From assembly GCF_013752535.1 (NCBI RefSeq), contig NZ_CP058348.1, positions 1,612,001-1,676,000 of the forward strand: a stretch of 64,000 nucleotides of DNA. The letters run 5' to 3'. The stretch is from Bdellovibrio sp. KM01 (GTDB lineage: Bacteria; Bdellovibrionota; Bdellovibrionia; Bdellovibrionales; Bdellovibrionaceae). Positions 19,568 to 28,213 of the stretch are shown here, piece after piece. Both the position numbers and the translations under genes were made by a program. A model generated the notes under the pieces. It made no database searches. It was given only the letters and a program-made list of their open reading frames with translations, and was not told where the DNA came from. Numbering within the stretch: position 1 is the first letter of the stretch; every line of letters begins with the position of its first letter.

Positions 19568-20495
19568 TTAAGGACTGTTCGATATTTTCCAAAGCACGAA
19601 AGCCCATGGCATCCCGAGTTTCCCGAGTGGCACTACCCATATGCGGAGTCAAAAAGACATTGTGGAACTCTTTAAGGCGCAAATCATAAGCCGGTTCGTT
19701 TTCAAAAACATCCAAACCTGCGGCAAAAAGTTTTCCTGATTGCAGTGCGCGCATCAAAGCATCTTCCTGAACCAGGCTTCCACGAGCAACATTCACCAAG
19801 ACCGCATCGTCGGGCAAAAGCGCCAAGGTCTGGTCATTGATGATATGTCTGGTGTCAGCATTTCCGGGCGCATTTAAGGAAAGAATCTGGCAATGCGGAA
19901 GCATGTCTTCCAGTTTTGCAAAGTACGTCGCACCTTTTTCCAACTCTGGGGAAAGACGACGGCGATTGCAATACACGATCTTCATTCCGAAACCGCGGGC
20001 TCGATCAGCCACCGCTTGACCGATGCGTCCCATACCATAAATTCCCAAAGTTTTGCCGCTGACTTTCACTCCCAGCATTTCAGATTGGCTGAAAGGTTTT
20101 CTCCAGCCAGCTTCCATGATCTCCAGATACTCGCGCCCACGGCGGCAGGCATTCAAAAGTAAAAGCATGGCAATGTCGGCTGTGCATTCAGTTAAAACGT
20201 CCGGGGTGTTTGTCAGTTGAATACCGCGTTCTTTCGCTGCAGCAATATCCAGATGATCAAAGCCCACACTCGAGGTGGCGATGATCCTCAAACTGTCAGG
20301 AAGTTTTGCAATGATATCTTTTGTGAACTTTTGTTTTGGTACAATAATCATTCCCTGAGGCTTTTTCTCGTTCGCCAGCTGCACGATTTCCTCTGTCGTC
20401 AATTCACGATCTGAGACGAAAGCATCAAATTTTTCTTTTGCGAGGGCGGCCACATTTTTGGGAGCAATGTAGGGAAGAAGGATCGTATTTTTCAT
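19533..20495 (-). CDS. D-2-hydroxyacid dehydrogenase (glyoxylate/hydroxypyruvate reductase-like)
   Basis: 320 aa from ATG at 20495; an in-frame start 84 nt upstream is possible but adds atypical sequence. It has the NAD(P)-binding Rossmann motif GIYGMGRIGQAVA, Arg in VNVARGSLVQ, Glu in DVFENEP and His in LTPHMGSAT, the standard catalytic Arg-Glu-His set. NxxxRR after the second Rossmann strand (YCNRRRLSPE) suggests a preference for NADPH. Likely reaction: reversible reduction of a 2-keto acid such as glyoxylate or hydroxypyruvate. The exact substrate is not decidable from sequence. Confidence 0.88.
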   Translation of the reverse strand: MKNTILLPYIAPKNVAALAKEKFDAFVSDRELTTEEIVQLANEKKPQGMIIVPKQKFTKDIIAKLPDSLRIIATSSVGFDHLDIAAAKERGIQLTNTPDVLTECTADIAMLLLLNACRRGREYLEIMEAGWRKPFSQSEMLGVKVSGKTLGIYGMGRIGQAVADRARGFGMKIVYCNRRRLSPELEKGATYFAKLEDMLPHCQILSLNAPGNADTRHIINDQTLALLPDDAVLVNVARGSLVQEDALMRALQSGKLFAAGLDVFENEPAYDLRLKEFHNVFLTPHMGSATRETRDAMGFRALENIEQSLKGQRPQDSLWE

Positions 20496-20681
20496 AAAGA
20501 CAGTTTTATCCTTTGTGTTTTGAGTCGCAAGAAATTTTAGGCTTTTCTCACGTGACAGATTGTGAGATGCTAACCTCATCTAAAGCATCCTCTCTGGGTG
20601 CGACTTGGGATATAAAAGTCTCCCTCCAGTAACGACTTAATATAAAATTGAATAGGTTTTTCCTAGAAAAGGAGCTGAGTT

Positions 20682-21008
20682 ATGACAACTACAACAGCTT
20701 GGATTTTATTAGTTATTGCAGGAGTTCTGGAGTTTATCTGGGCGACAGGTCTTAAATATTCTGAAGGCTTTACAAAACTAGTGCCGTCTGTTTTTACTTT
20801 GGTCACCATGGGGATCAGTTTTTACTTACTTTCCTTAAGCATGCGCGTTTTACCCGTAGGTGTATCGTACACGGTGTGGACGGGGATTGGTGCCGTGGGT
20901 GCCGTCATCGTTGGTACTTTGGTATTCAAAGAGCCCCTGTCGTTGATGAAGCTTTTGTTTTTGGGAATGATCATTGCGGGCATACTTGGCCTAAAGTTCG
21001 TAGAATAG
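20682..21008 (+). CDS. sugE: SugE/Gdx-type small multidrug resistance exporter
   Basis: 108 aa, four transmembrane helices. The first helix carries the essential membrane Glu (VIAGVLEFIWATGLKYSEGF, Glu17), and the pattern LExxWAxxLKxSxGFT is that of the SugE/Gdx branch, which exports guanidinium, rather than EmrE. It works as a dual-topology dimer. AAAAGGAG sits 7 nt before the ATG. I looked for a guanidine riboswitch in the 100 nt upstream and could not support one. Confidence 0.85.
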   Translation: MTTTTAWILLVIAGVLEFIWATGLKYSEGFTKLVPSVFTLVTMGISFYLLSLSMRVLPVGVSYTVWTGIGAVGAVIVGTLVFKEPLSLMKLLFLGMIIAGILGLKFVE

Positions 21009-21062
21009 TCCTCTCTCGGGAAATCATTGGATAATAGTCCCAAGGCACGTCATCCTTAAAGC

Positions 21063-21989
21063 ATGCGTTTCAGTGCGATTTTCCTTTCCACACTGTTCTT
21101 AAGTGCTTCCAATGCGTTTGCGGTTATACCGTTAAAAATTCCGCGTGGTATCGCCAGTATCGGTGCCAGCGCCGTTCAATGCTTAACCGCAAAAAAAATG
21201 GAAGTCCACGGTCACCGTGGAATGAATGGTTATCCCGATAATACGCTGGCTTCATTCAAAGCGGCATTCGAGGCGGGAGTGGATGTTGTCGAGCTCGATT
21301 TGCAAGTGACTGACGATAACCACCTGTTGGTTGCTCATGATGCTATTCCGAACGTGGGAACGGAGAAATGTGGCATTGATCGCAAATCATTGCTAAAGAC
21401 TGCGTTGCGAGATCTTGATTTCAAAACTGCACAAAAAGTACGTTGTGGGATTAAAAAGTTTGATGAAGAAAAATTAGAACCTATCCCTGAACTGAAACAA
21501 GTCTTCGCTGAATTCAAAGATCGTAAAAGTGCCGCGGGGAAGCCCGCTCGTCTGAACATCGAAGTGAAATACTTCATGGATCAAATCCAGTTTTATCCAC
21601 CTGAAAATGAATACGTGGATCTTATCTTAAAGGTCCTTCGGGAGAGTGGCTGGACGAAGGATCGTTTCTTTGTTCAGTCTTTCAATGTCGAGTTCTTAAA
21701 GAAATTCAAAGCCAAGGCCCCGGATATCGAAGTCGTTCCACTGGTGGGTGATGCGCGTGCTGCGGAAAAGATCGCCATTGAATTAGGATCGAAAAAGGTG
21801 ACTCCCGGTTTTTGGCACGTGAACCCCGAATTAGTGTTTAACATGCAAAAACAGGGAATTAAGGTCATCGTGTGGACACCGAATCTTGAGGGCGAGATTC
21901 GCCAAGTCATTGAATCCGGTGCCGATGGCATCATCACTGATTATCCTGAATTGTTTTACAAAATTCGTGACGAGCTTTGCGGGATTTAA
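21063..21989 (+). CDS. Glycerophosphodiester phosphodiesterase, exported
   Basis: 308 aa with a signal peptide (MRFSAIFLSTLFLSASNAFA). GDPD signature residues are present: HGHRGMNGYPDNT, ELDLQVTDDNHLLVAHD, NIEVKYF, and the closing ADGIITDYPE. It hydrolyses glycerophosphodiesters to glycerol-3-phosphate and an alcohol using a divalent metal. A periplasmic location would fit scavenging of phospholipid headgroups, useful during prey digestion (inference). It is convergent with the esterase gene downstream, 13 nt apart. Confidence 0.88.
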   Translation: MRFSAIFLSTLFLSASNAFAVIPLKIPRGIASIGASAVQCLTAKKMEVHGHRGMNGYPDNTLASFKAAFEAGVDVVELDLQVTDDNHLLVAHDAIPNVGTEKCGIDRKSLLKTALRDLDFKTAQKVRCGIKKFDEEKLEPIPELKQVFAEFKDRKSAAGKPARLNIEVKYFMDQIQFYPPENEYVDLILKVLRESGWTKDRFFVQSFNVEFLKKFKAKAPDIEVVPLVGDARAAEKIAIELGSKKVTPGFWHVNPELVFNMQKQGIKVIVWTPNLEGEIRQVIESGADGIITDYPELFYKIRDELCGI

Positions 21990-22002
21990 TCCTTTGGATA
22001 AA

Positions 22003-23031
22003 TTACTTTCTCCAATAAGTCGTAAGCCACTTCCAAACTTCAGGGCGGCGCTCTCCTATGTCAAAATGATTTCCATCAAATTCGACATAGTCATGAGCAA
22101 TACCCATTCCAGTTAAGACTGCCGAGATCTGACGGGCTCCGTACTGCAAATGGAAGTTGTCTTTGGTGCCTACGTCTAAATACAACGCGTGGAGCTTGCG
22201 TAAGGCATCGCGACGTTTTGGCAAAAAGTGGACAGGATCTTTTTCTAACCAGTGTTCCCAAATTTCAACAATCTTATTCCCAGTGCGCGGATCCAATGGG
22301 AAATGAAAATCACCGGAGGAGCCTTTTGGTGAATAGCAAGCTGACATTCCAAAGGCATTTAATAATGAATGCCAATTGCGAAATTTGGTAAGCTTGCCAT
22401 TGCGAAGTTCTTCTAAAACGCGCAATCCCGATTGGCCGTATTTTTCCCAAACAGGAAGTGCCTGGTATAGATCGTTGATGATGCTCGCATCGAAAAATGA
22501 ATCCGGTGCAATCGCGGCACATAAACCAAAGGTCTCAGGGAAAAGACTTGCCAGTTGCAATGCTCCGTAACCGCCACTGGATCCGCCCATCACACACCAT
22601 TCTTTGGGATCTTTCGAAACGGGATAGTGTGAAAGTGCGGGCACGATCTCTGTCATAATATAATCTTGATAATTTCCCACCGCAGAAGAGTTTAAAAACT
22701 GCGCTCCTCCCCATGTGGTGAGTGCATCCACAAATACATACAAAGCTTCCGGAGCCTCACCGCGGGAGCACGCTTGATCAATCACTTGAATCGTATTTTG
22801 TTCGTTGAATTTCGCATTGAAATAAAAAGGCGCATTCCCACTGAAACCGCCCAAGACCAAAACCACAGGCCAAGGTCCTTTGTTCTTCGGCAAAAGCAGG
22901 GGGTTAAAGCGAGTGGCAGAGTCATTCAATGGATTGTCTTTTAAACACTGACTGCGGATTTGCAGTGTCTCGATTTGAAAGTTATGAACTTCATAAGCGC
23001 GATAATTAGTGAGTGTGTCGAAGTGTTTCAT
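22003..23031 (-). CDS. Putative esterase (esterase D / alpha-beta hydrolase family)
   Basis: 342 aa, no signal peptide. Alpha/beta hydrolase with the nucleophile elbow GGSSGGYGAL (near Ser152), and candidate acid and base in DVGTKDNFHLQ and DGNHFDIG. The oxyanion segment is LVLGGFSGNAP. It resembles the PF00756 esterase family (S-formylglutathione hydrolase, Fes-like enzymes), but the substrate is unknown. The gene is monocistronic; the 159 nt before the next gene hold no other feature I can support. Confidence 0.75.
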   Translation of the reverse strand: MKHFDTLTNYRAYEVHNFQIETLQIRSQCLKDNPLNDSATRFNPLLLPKNKGPWPVVLVLGGFSGNAPFYFNAKFNEQNTIQVIDQACSRGEAPEALYVFVDALTTWGGAQFLNSSAVGNYQDYIMTEIVPALSHYPVSKDPKEWCVMGGSSGGYGALQLASLFPETFGLCAAIAPDSFFDASIINDLYQALPVWEKYGQSGLRVLEELRNGKLTKFRNWHSLLNAFGMSACYSPKGSSGDFHFPLDPRTGNKIVEIWEHWLEKDPVHFLPKRRDALRKLHALYLDVGTKDNFHLQYGARQISAVLTGMGIAHDYVEFDGNHFDIGERRPEVWKWLTTYWRK

Positions 23032-23190
23032 ATTGAGAATGCTATCAGGCCTTTTAGATTAAAAGCAATAATCTCGATTTAAGAAAGCAGCGTCATGATG
23101 TGGGACTTAAGTGTTAAATCTTCATCTCGCCCTTACAAAACCCTCTGAAAAATCCGAAAATAGTAAGAGCACTATTGCAGTGGAGCCTCA

Positions 23191-23649
23191 ATGAAACATC
23201 AATTCTGTGGCCTTCTTATGGGGGCGTTTATTCCGTTGTTTGCAATGACTGCTGAGGCAGCTTTGGGCGACCAACTTGTGACGACATCTTCAACTTCTTC
23301 AGCTCGCAAAGCCACATCATCAGGCTCCAGTTATTCCGTTTCGGAAGCAACAACAGATGACGGTGTGAAGGTTCGTCAGTACGTCGACTCCCAAGGTCGC
23401 GTCTTTGCAATTTCCTGGAAGGGTGCAACGCTTCCGCCATTGAGTGAGCTTTTGGGGGCATATCTGCCTGAATATAAAAAAGAAGTGAAATCCCGAGGTC
23501 GTCAATTTGGCCGCCGCTCTTTAAAAGTTTCCACCGACAATATCGTGGTCGAAGGTTCCAGTCGTCAGACGGATCAACGCGGTCGCGCCTATATTCCTGC
23601 AAGTTTACCGCAGGGCTTTGACCTAAAGGAAATTAACTTCAATGAATAA
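23191..23649 (+). CDS. DUF2844 exported protein
   Basis: 152 aa with signal peptide (LMGAFIPLFAMTAEAALGDQ). The body fits DUF2844: LGDQ at the start of the mature protein, YSVSEATTDDGVKVRQYVDSQGRVFAISWKG in the centre and SLPQGFDLKEI at the end. It overlaps the next gene by 8 nt. DUF2844 and DUF3443 genes are known neighbours in Burkholderia-type genomes, so the pair probably acts together. Function unknown. Confidence 0.75.
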   Translation: MKHQFCGLLMGAFIPLFAMTAEAALGDQLVTTSSTSSARKATSSGSSYSVSEATTDDGVKVRQYVDSQGRVFAISWKGATLPPLSELLGAYLPEYKKEVKSRGRQFGRRSLKVSTDNIVVEGSSRQTDQRGRAYIPASLPQGFDLKEINFNE

Positions 23650-24940
23650 CATCAAAGCAGCTCTTATTCTGATCGGTGGACTCATTGTCAGTTTCAACCA
23701 AGTGGCCTGCACAGCCAGCGGCACCAGTTCGCGCTCTTTGGCAGCAGCCGTTTATTTTCCAACGACCTTAACCGGAGACAATGTTGTTCCAATGTCTGTG
23801 GGAGCTTGTGGTGTGAATGGCTATGAAAATGAGCCCTGTATTAGCATCACTCTGTGTGCGCCAGGTACGACAACTTGCCAGACGATTGATAACATCCTGG
23901 TCGATACGGGCAGTTATGGTCTGAAAGTATTTAAATCTTTAATCACGATTCCATTGACGCAAATTTCTGTTAGCGGAGGAGGCTCCCTGGCAAGTTGTAC
24001 CGGATACCTTGATGGTTCAGGTCACTGGGGCGAAGTTGTGCGTGCGGATGTGAAGCTGGGTGGCCTTAGCACTCAAGCGACAGTGACTGCGGGTATTCCG
24101 ATTGTGACTTTGAATGCGAGTTATGCAAATGCTTCGGGTTGCAGTGATGAGCCTGATACGACTCCTGCAGTGGCCGGGTTTAACGGGATCATTGGTGTGG
24201 GTCCCTTCGTTGAAGACTGCAGTGTTAATGACACGGGCACAAATCCTTGCGTAGTGGCTGCTAAATCACTTTATTGGAAATGTACCGGTAACAACTGTCA
24301 GAAAACGGCGGTGCCAGCTTCTGATCAGGTGGCCAATCCCGTGGCTAAACTCGCGGCTCCATATAATACTGGAGTCGTCTTAAAGCTTCCTTCGGTCAGT
24401 TCGACAGGGGCGGGCGCAGCTTATGGCTATATGGTCCTGGGTATTGGCTCTGATTCCAATAATACTGCGACGGGTACAACGATCTTTCCTGTGGAAAATG
24501 ATGCGACCTTCGTGACGACGTATAACGGAACTTCGAATCCAAGTGGTGGATCCGACTATGATTATGCCTTTATTGATAGCGGAACGAACTTCAATGGTTT
24601 CCCTCGTCTGGGGGGCTCACCCACATTGTGTTCCGGTGGTTCAGGGTTTTATTGCCCAGCCTCTGAAATCAATGTTTATGCAATTATGAAATCCGGATCC
24701 GTAACCCAACAGGTTACTTTCAAAGTGGGGAACATGTTCACCCTGGCTTCGGCAGACCCACAAAGTAAGGTCTTTAATAATATCGCCTTCGATACCTCTG
24801 ATATGGGTAGTACCGTGGCTGATATCCCTTTTGACTGGGGATTGCCGTTTTTCTTAGGGAGATCGGTCTATGTGGGAATCAAAGGAACCTCGCCAACGAT
24901 CAATGGATCTGCGACGGCGGGACCGTTTTGGGCATTCTAA
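23642..24940 (+). CDS. DUF3443 protein with pepsin-like twin Asp motifs
   Basis: 432 aa. Lipoprotein-like N-terminus (Cys23 in NQVACTAS). Two aspartic-protease type motifs are present: ILVDTGSYGLKV (Asp88) and AFIDSGTNFNGF (Asp312), separated by about 224 residues as in bilobal pepsin-like enzymes. FNGIIGVG (near 180-187) resembles the hydrophobic-Gly motif that follows the first lobe. Many cysteines point to disulfides in the periplasm. DUF3443 is the family I recognise; protease activity is my inference. A terminator follows. Confidence 0.72.
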   Translation: MNNIKAALILIGGLIVSFNQVACTASGTSSRSLAAAVYFPTTLTGDNVVPMSVGACGVNGYENEPCISITLCAPGTTTCQTIDNILVDTGSYGLKVFKSLITIPLTQISVSGGGSLASCTGYLDGSGHWGEVVRADVKLGGLSTQATVTAGIPIVTLNASYANASGCSDEPDTTPAVAGFNGIIGVGPFVEDCSVNDTGTNPCVVAAKSLYWKCTGNNCQKTAVPASDQVANPVAKLAAPYNTGVVLKLPSVSSTGAGAAYGYMVLGIGSDSNNTATGTTIFPVENDATFVTTYNGTSNPSGGSDYDYAFIDSGTNFNGFPRLGGSPTLCSGGSGFYCPASEINVYAIMKSGSVTQQVTFKVGNMFTLASADPQSKVFNNIAFDTSDMGSTVADIPFDWGLPFFLGRSVYVGIKGTSPTINGSATAGPFWAF

Positions 24941-24963
24941 GTTGCTGAAATCATAAGATTATT

Positions 24964-24989
24964 AAAAGGACGCCGGGGCGTCCTTTTTT
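24964..24989 (+). terminator. terminator after the DUF3443 gene
   Basis: AAAAGGACGCC (24964-24974) / GGCGTCCTTTT (24977-24987) followed by TT. It has a GC-rich stem with a tight loop. Confidence 0.75.
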
Positions 24990-25013
24990 CGTTTGAAAGT
25001 GCCCTTAAAGTGC

Positions 25014-25042
25014 TTGCTTTTCCCCCGTATTCGACCTAAAAC
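25014..25042 (+). promoter_or_regulatory. possible promoter for rpmI-rplT
   Basis: TTGCTT (25014-25019), 17-nt spacer, TAAAAC (25037-25042). It would give a leader of about 80 nt before rpmI, long enough for ribosomal-protein control. Confidence 0.4.
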
Positions 25043-25129
25043 CATGAGTCCGTATTTATGACTGACTAGGGCACTACTAAGAGTCTTCCCCATCGGGAGG
25101 AACGCCTTATCGGAGACAAGGGAATACCT

Positions 25130-25321
25130 ATGAAAATGCGTACTCACTCAGGCGCTAAAAAACGCATGAAAGTTACAGCGAGCGGCAAAGTTAAGAAAAA
25201 AAGCACTCGCATGCGTCACTTGAACTCTCACATGAGCTCAAAAACAAAAAGACAACTTGGTAAAACATCTTACGTAGAAGACGCGAACATGCTTCAAGCA
25301 CGTCGCTGCCTAGTATTCTAA
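25130..25321 (+). CDS. rpmI: 50S ribosomal protein L35
   Basis: 63 aa, basic, with the L35 signature MRTHSGAKKRMKVTASGKVKKK and the C-terminal DANMLQARRCLVF. It is part of the large ribosomal subunit. AAGGGA lies 6 nt before ATG. In most bacteria rpmI directly follows infC; here it is separated by about 7.6 kb and has its own leader. Confidence 0.95.
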   Translation: MKMRTHSGAKKRMKVTASGKVKKKSTRMRHLNSHMSSKTKRQLGKTSYVEDANMLQARRCLVF

Positions 25322-25386
25322 TTCGGTTTTTAAGTTTAAATAAATTTTCTCTCTTAAGCCGTAACAATTAGGCAGTAGAGATTGCT

Positions 25387-25405
25387 ACTCCGACGAAGTC
25401 GGAGT
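25387..25405 (+). promoter_or_regulatory. hairpin in the rpmI-rplT spacer
   Basis: Perfect 8-bp stem ACTCCGAC (25387-25394) / GTCGGAGT (25398-25405), 22 nt before the rplT start. It could take part in L20 autoregulation or mRNA processing. No T tract follows. Confidence 0.4.
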
Positions 25406-25427
25406 GAATAAAACATAGAGGTTCAAA

Positions 25428-25775
25428 ATGGCTCGTGTAAAATCTGGTAAAACAAATCGTGCTCGTCACAAAAAAGTTCTTAAAAGAGCAAAAGGTTACT
25501 ACAGCGCTGGTTCTCGTGCATACATCCACGCGGTAGAAAAAAATGACCGTGGTATGGCTTTCGCTTACCGCGATCGTAAAGCTAAAAAACGCAACTTCCG
25601 CACTTTGTGGAATCAACGTATCAATGCAGCTGCTCGTGCAAACGGCACTACATACTCTCGTTTGATTGGTGGCTTGATTAAAGCTGGCATCCAAGTTGAC
25701 CGTAAAGTTTTGGCGAACTTGGCTATCACAGACGCAGCAGGCTTCACAGCACTTTGCAAACACGCTTTGGCATAG
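25428..25775 (+). CDS. rplT: 50S ribosomal protein L20
   Basis: 115 aa. Typical L20: MARVKSGKTNRARHKKVLKRAKGYYSAG-type N-terminal arm, NFRTLWNQRINAAARANG, YSRLIGGL, and the ending LCKHALA. It binds 23S rRNA early in 50S assembly and often represses its own operon. A GAGG precedes the ATG. The mevalonate gene fni starts only 53 nt later, so isoprenoid genes may be read through from this ribosomal promoter. Confidence 0.96.
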   Translation: MARVKSGKTNRARHKKVLKRAKGYYSAGSRAYIHAVEKNDRGMAFAYRDRKAKKRNFRTLWNQRINAAARANGTTYSRLIGGLIKAGIQVDRKVLANLAITDAAGFTALCKHALA

Positions 25776-25828
25776 CGCCAACTGGCGCTTGAGGCGAACC
25801 GCCCCGGCGCTCATAGGGAGCAACGGCG

Positions 25829-26896
25829 ATGAGCGAATCCAATACGCAGTTTGAAAACAGAAAGCGCGATCACATAAGAATCGCGCTGGACCCAAGGTCT
25901 CAGACCGAGGGACAAACCGGATTGGATTCGATCGAATTAATTCATGAGGCTCTGCCTGATTTGAATTTTAAAGAGGTCGATATTTCGACCTCTTTTTCTT
26001 TTTCTAAAGGGATGTCTTCTCAGACACTCTCACTTTCTTCTCCGATTTTTATCTCATCGATGACTGCAGGCCATGAACATGGTCGTGAAATCAATATGGC
26101 TTTGGCTCGCTTAAGCGATCGTCGTCAGATTTTGATGGGTGTCGGATCACAACGTCGTGAATTGAATGATACCAATGCTGCCGAGGAATGGACTCAGGTG
26201 CGCAAAGTCGCACCGAAAGCCCGTTTGCTGGGAAATATTGGTATTGCACAATTGATCAAAACACCTCTGGATGGCATCCGTCGTCTGGTAGATGCCACAG
26301 AAGCTGTGGCGTTGTTTGTCCATGTAAACCCTCTGCAAGAAGTTTTGCAGCCAGAGGGCACGACAGACTTTAAGAACTCCTTACAAGCCATTGAAAACCT
26401 CGTGAAATTCGCAGAGGTTCCTGTGATAGTGAAGGAAGTTGGCTGTGGGTTTTCGACAAGTACTTTGAAGCGCTTAGAAGGCACGGGCATAGCTGCTGTC
26501 GACGTCGCTGGCAAAGGTGGAACTCACTGGGGCCGTGTAGAAGGCTATCGTTCTGAAGAGACCGAAATGCTTTATCACGCAGCTCAAACTTACGCGAACT
26601 GGGGAATCAGCACGGTAGAGTCTTTACTTAATGCTGAGGAAGCCAGAGTAAGCTTTGAGATTTGGGCATCGGGCGGCGTGCGTACGGGCCTTGATGTCGC
26701 TAAACTGTGTGCGTTGGGAGCAAAAAAGGTCGGCATCGCAAAGCCATTTTTGGAAGCGGCCTTATCAGAGGCTCAAGATGCTGACATGGCACTTGAGAAT
26801 TTACTCAACCGTTTAGAAACTGAACTTAAGATCGCGCTATTTTGTACAGGCAGCAAAACAATCGCTGAACTGGCAACGAAGAAGGTGATTCGATGA
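25829..26896 (+). CDS. fni: Isopentenyl-diphosphate delta-isomerase, type 2 (FMN)
   Basis: 355 aa, TIM-barrel flavoenzyme converting IPP to DMAPP. Signature segments: RKRDHIRIAL, ISSMTAGHEHG, GVGSQRREL, GNIGIAQL, NPLQEVLQPEG, VKEVGCGFS and DVAGKGGTHWG. Requires FMN, NADPH and Mg2+. It is the first gene of the mevalonate operon and overlaps mvaA by 4 nt. The type 2 enzyme is unrelated to the Nudix-type isomerase and is often found with the mevalonate pathway. Confidence 0.93.
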   Translation: MSESNTQFENRKRDHIRIALDPRSQTEGQTGLDSIELIHEALPDLNFKEVDISTSFSFSKGMSSQTLSLSSPIFISSMTAGHEHGREINMALARLSDRRQILMGVGSQRRELNDTNAAEEWTQVRKVAPKARLLGNIGIAQLIKTPLDGIRRLVDATEAVALFVHVNPLQEVLQPEGTTDFKNSLQAIENLVKFAEVPVIVKEVGCGFSTSTLKRLEGTGIAAVDVAGKGGTHWGRVEGYRSEETEMLYHAAQTYANWGISTVESLLNAEEARVSFEIWASGGVRTGLDVAKLCALGAKKVGIAKPFLEAALSEAQDADMALENLLNRLETELKIALFCTGSKTIAELATKKVIR

Positions 26897-28203
26897 AAAA
26901 ACAACTGCAAGAAATCTTCAAAGGTTTCTCAAAACTTACTCGCCAGGAACGTCTGGATTCATTGGTGGAAGTTGGTGCTTTACAACAAGCAGACGTGGAC
27001 TACATCTCTAAGGGTGGTTTGCGTGACACGACTCTGGGTGAGAAGTTCATTGAAAACGTGATTGGTTATTTCCAGATGCCATTGGGAGTTGCAACGAACT
27101 TCCGTATCGATGGCAAAGACTTTGTTATTCCTATGGCGGTGGAGGAAACTTCTATCGTAGCGGCTGTATGTAAATCCGCTAAATGGATCCGTGAATCCGG
27201 TTCTATCACAACGGAAGTTGTGGGAGCTGAGATCATCGGTCAAATTCAAATCGCGAAAGTGAAAGACTTTGCGACTTTCGAAAAACAATTATTAGCACAA
27301 AAAAACTACATGATCGAAATCTCTAACCGCGAAGTGGCTTTCGGCCTGGTTCGACGCGGTGGTGGTGTTCGTGATATTCAAGTTCGCCGTGTCCCTCGTG
27401 GTGACGGCACGGATATGGCTGTGGTTCACGTCCTGATGGATCCTTGTGATGCCATGGGTGCGAACATCATGAATCAAGTGTGCGAATACTTAAAAGAGCC
27501 GATCGAACAATTCACAGGTGAAAAAGTGACGATGTGTATCCTATCAAACTTGGTAGACACTAAAATCACTCGCGCTGTGGTTCATATCAAAGACATTGAT
27601 CCTGCTTTGGCCGAAAAAATTGAAGAAGCATCTTTGTTTGCGCAAATGGATCCGTACCGTGCGGCGACGAACAACAAGGGTGTACTTAACGGTATCGACC
27701 CCGTGTTAGTGGCGACAGGTAACGACTGGCGCGCAGTGGAAGCTGGCATTCATGCTTACGCTTGCCGTGACGGTCAGTACCGTTCGATCACAAAATGGTA
27801 CCGTGATAACGGCGGCCTGACAGGGGTGTTTGAGGCTCCCTTGGTTGTGGGCACTGTGGGTGGGGTTACCACTCTTCATCCAACAGCGATGATGTGTATG
27901 AAGATGCTGGGCACTCAGTCTGCAAATGAACTTTCTCGTGTGATTGCAGCTGTGGGCTTGGTGCAGAACCTGGGTGCTTTGAAGGCTCTAACGACTGTTG
28001 GAATCATCGAAGGTCACATGAAACTTCATACAAAAAATCTGGCCTTGGGTGCGGGCGCTGAAGAGCGCGAAATCCCAGCTGTTCAGAAAAAACTTGAAGA
28101 GATTTTGACGATTCGTAAGCGTATTTCCCTTAGCAATGCGATTGAAGTTCTTAAGGAACTTCGTGCGGGTCAGGCGACAAGCTCGACTCAGCACCCTCAT
28201 TAG
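26893..28203 (+). CDS. mvaA: Hydroxymethylglutaryl-CoA reductase, class II
   Basis: 436 aa, soluble class II type without membrane anchor. Recognisable parts: ENVIGYFQMPLGVA, VEETSIVAAVCKSA (catalytic Glu region), DAMGANIMNQVCEYL, GNDWRAVEAGIHAYA, VVGTVGGVT and the C-terminal EGHMKLH with the catalytic His. In the biosynthetic direction it reduces HMG-CoA to mevalonate. HMG-CoA synthase is not in the window. Located between fni and a GHMP kinase. Confidence 0.94.
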   Translation: MKKQLQEIFKGFSKLTRQERLDSLVEVGALQQADVDYISKGGLRDTTLGEKFIENVIGYFQMPLGVATNFRIDGKDFVIPMAVEETSIVAAVCKSAKWIRESGSITTEVVGAEIIGQIQIAKVKDFATFEKQLLAQKNYMIEISNREVAFGLVRRGGGVRDIQVRRVPRGDGTDMAVVHVLMDPCDAMGANIMNQVCEYLKEPIEQFTGEKVTMCILSNLVDTKITRAVVHIKDIDPALAEKIEEASLFAQMDPYRAATNNKGVLNGIDPVLVATGNDWRAVEAGIHAYACRDGQYRSITKWYRDNGGLTGVFEAPLVVGTVGGVTTLHPTAMMCMKMLGTQSANELSRVIAAVGLVQNLGALKALTTVGIIEGHMKLHTKNLALGAGAEEREIPAVQKKLEEILTIRKRISLSNAIEVLKELRAGQATSSTQHPH

Positions 28204-28213
28204 AGGAGGCCTT

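Noticed and set aside
20580-20681. Guanidine riboswitch upstream of sugE
   Set aside because: GGGATATAAAAGTCTCCCTCC has a faint likeness to the end of the ykkC type I motif, but the paired helices and the conserved core of type I, II or III were not found in the 100 nt available.
25322-25427. rpmI-rplT spacer as a terminator
   Set aside because: The stem at 25387-25405 has no T tract after it, and rplT needs to be transcribed. A regulatory or processing role fits better.
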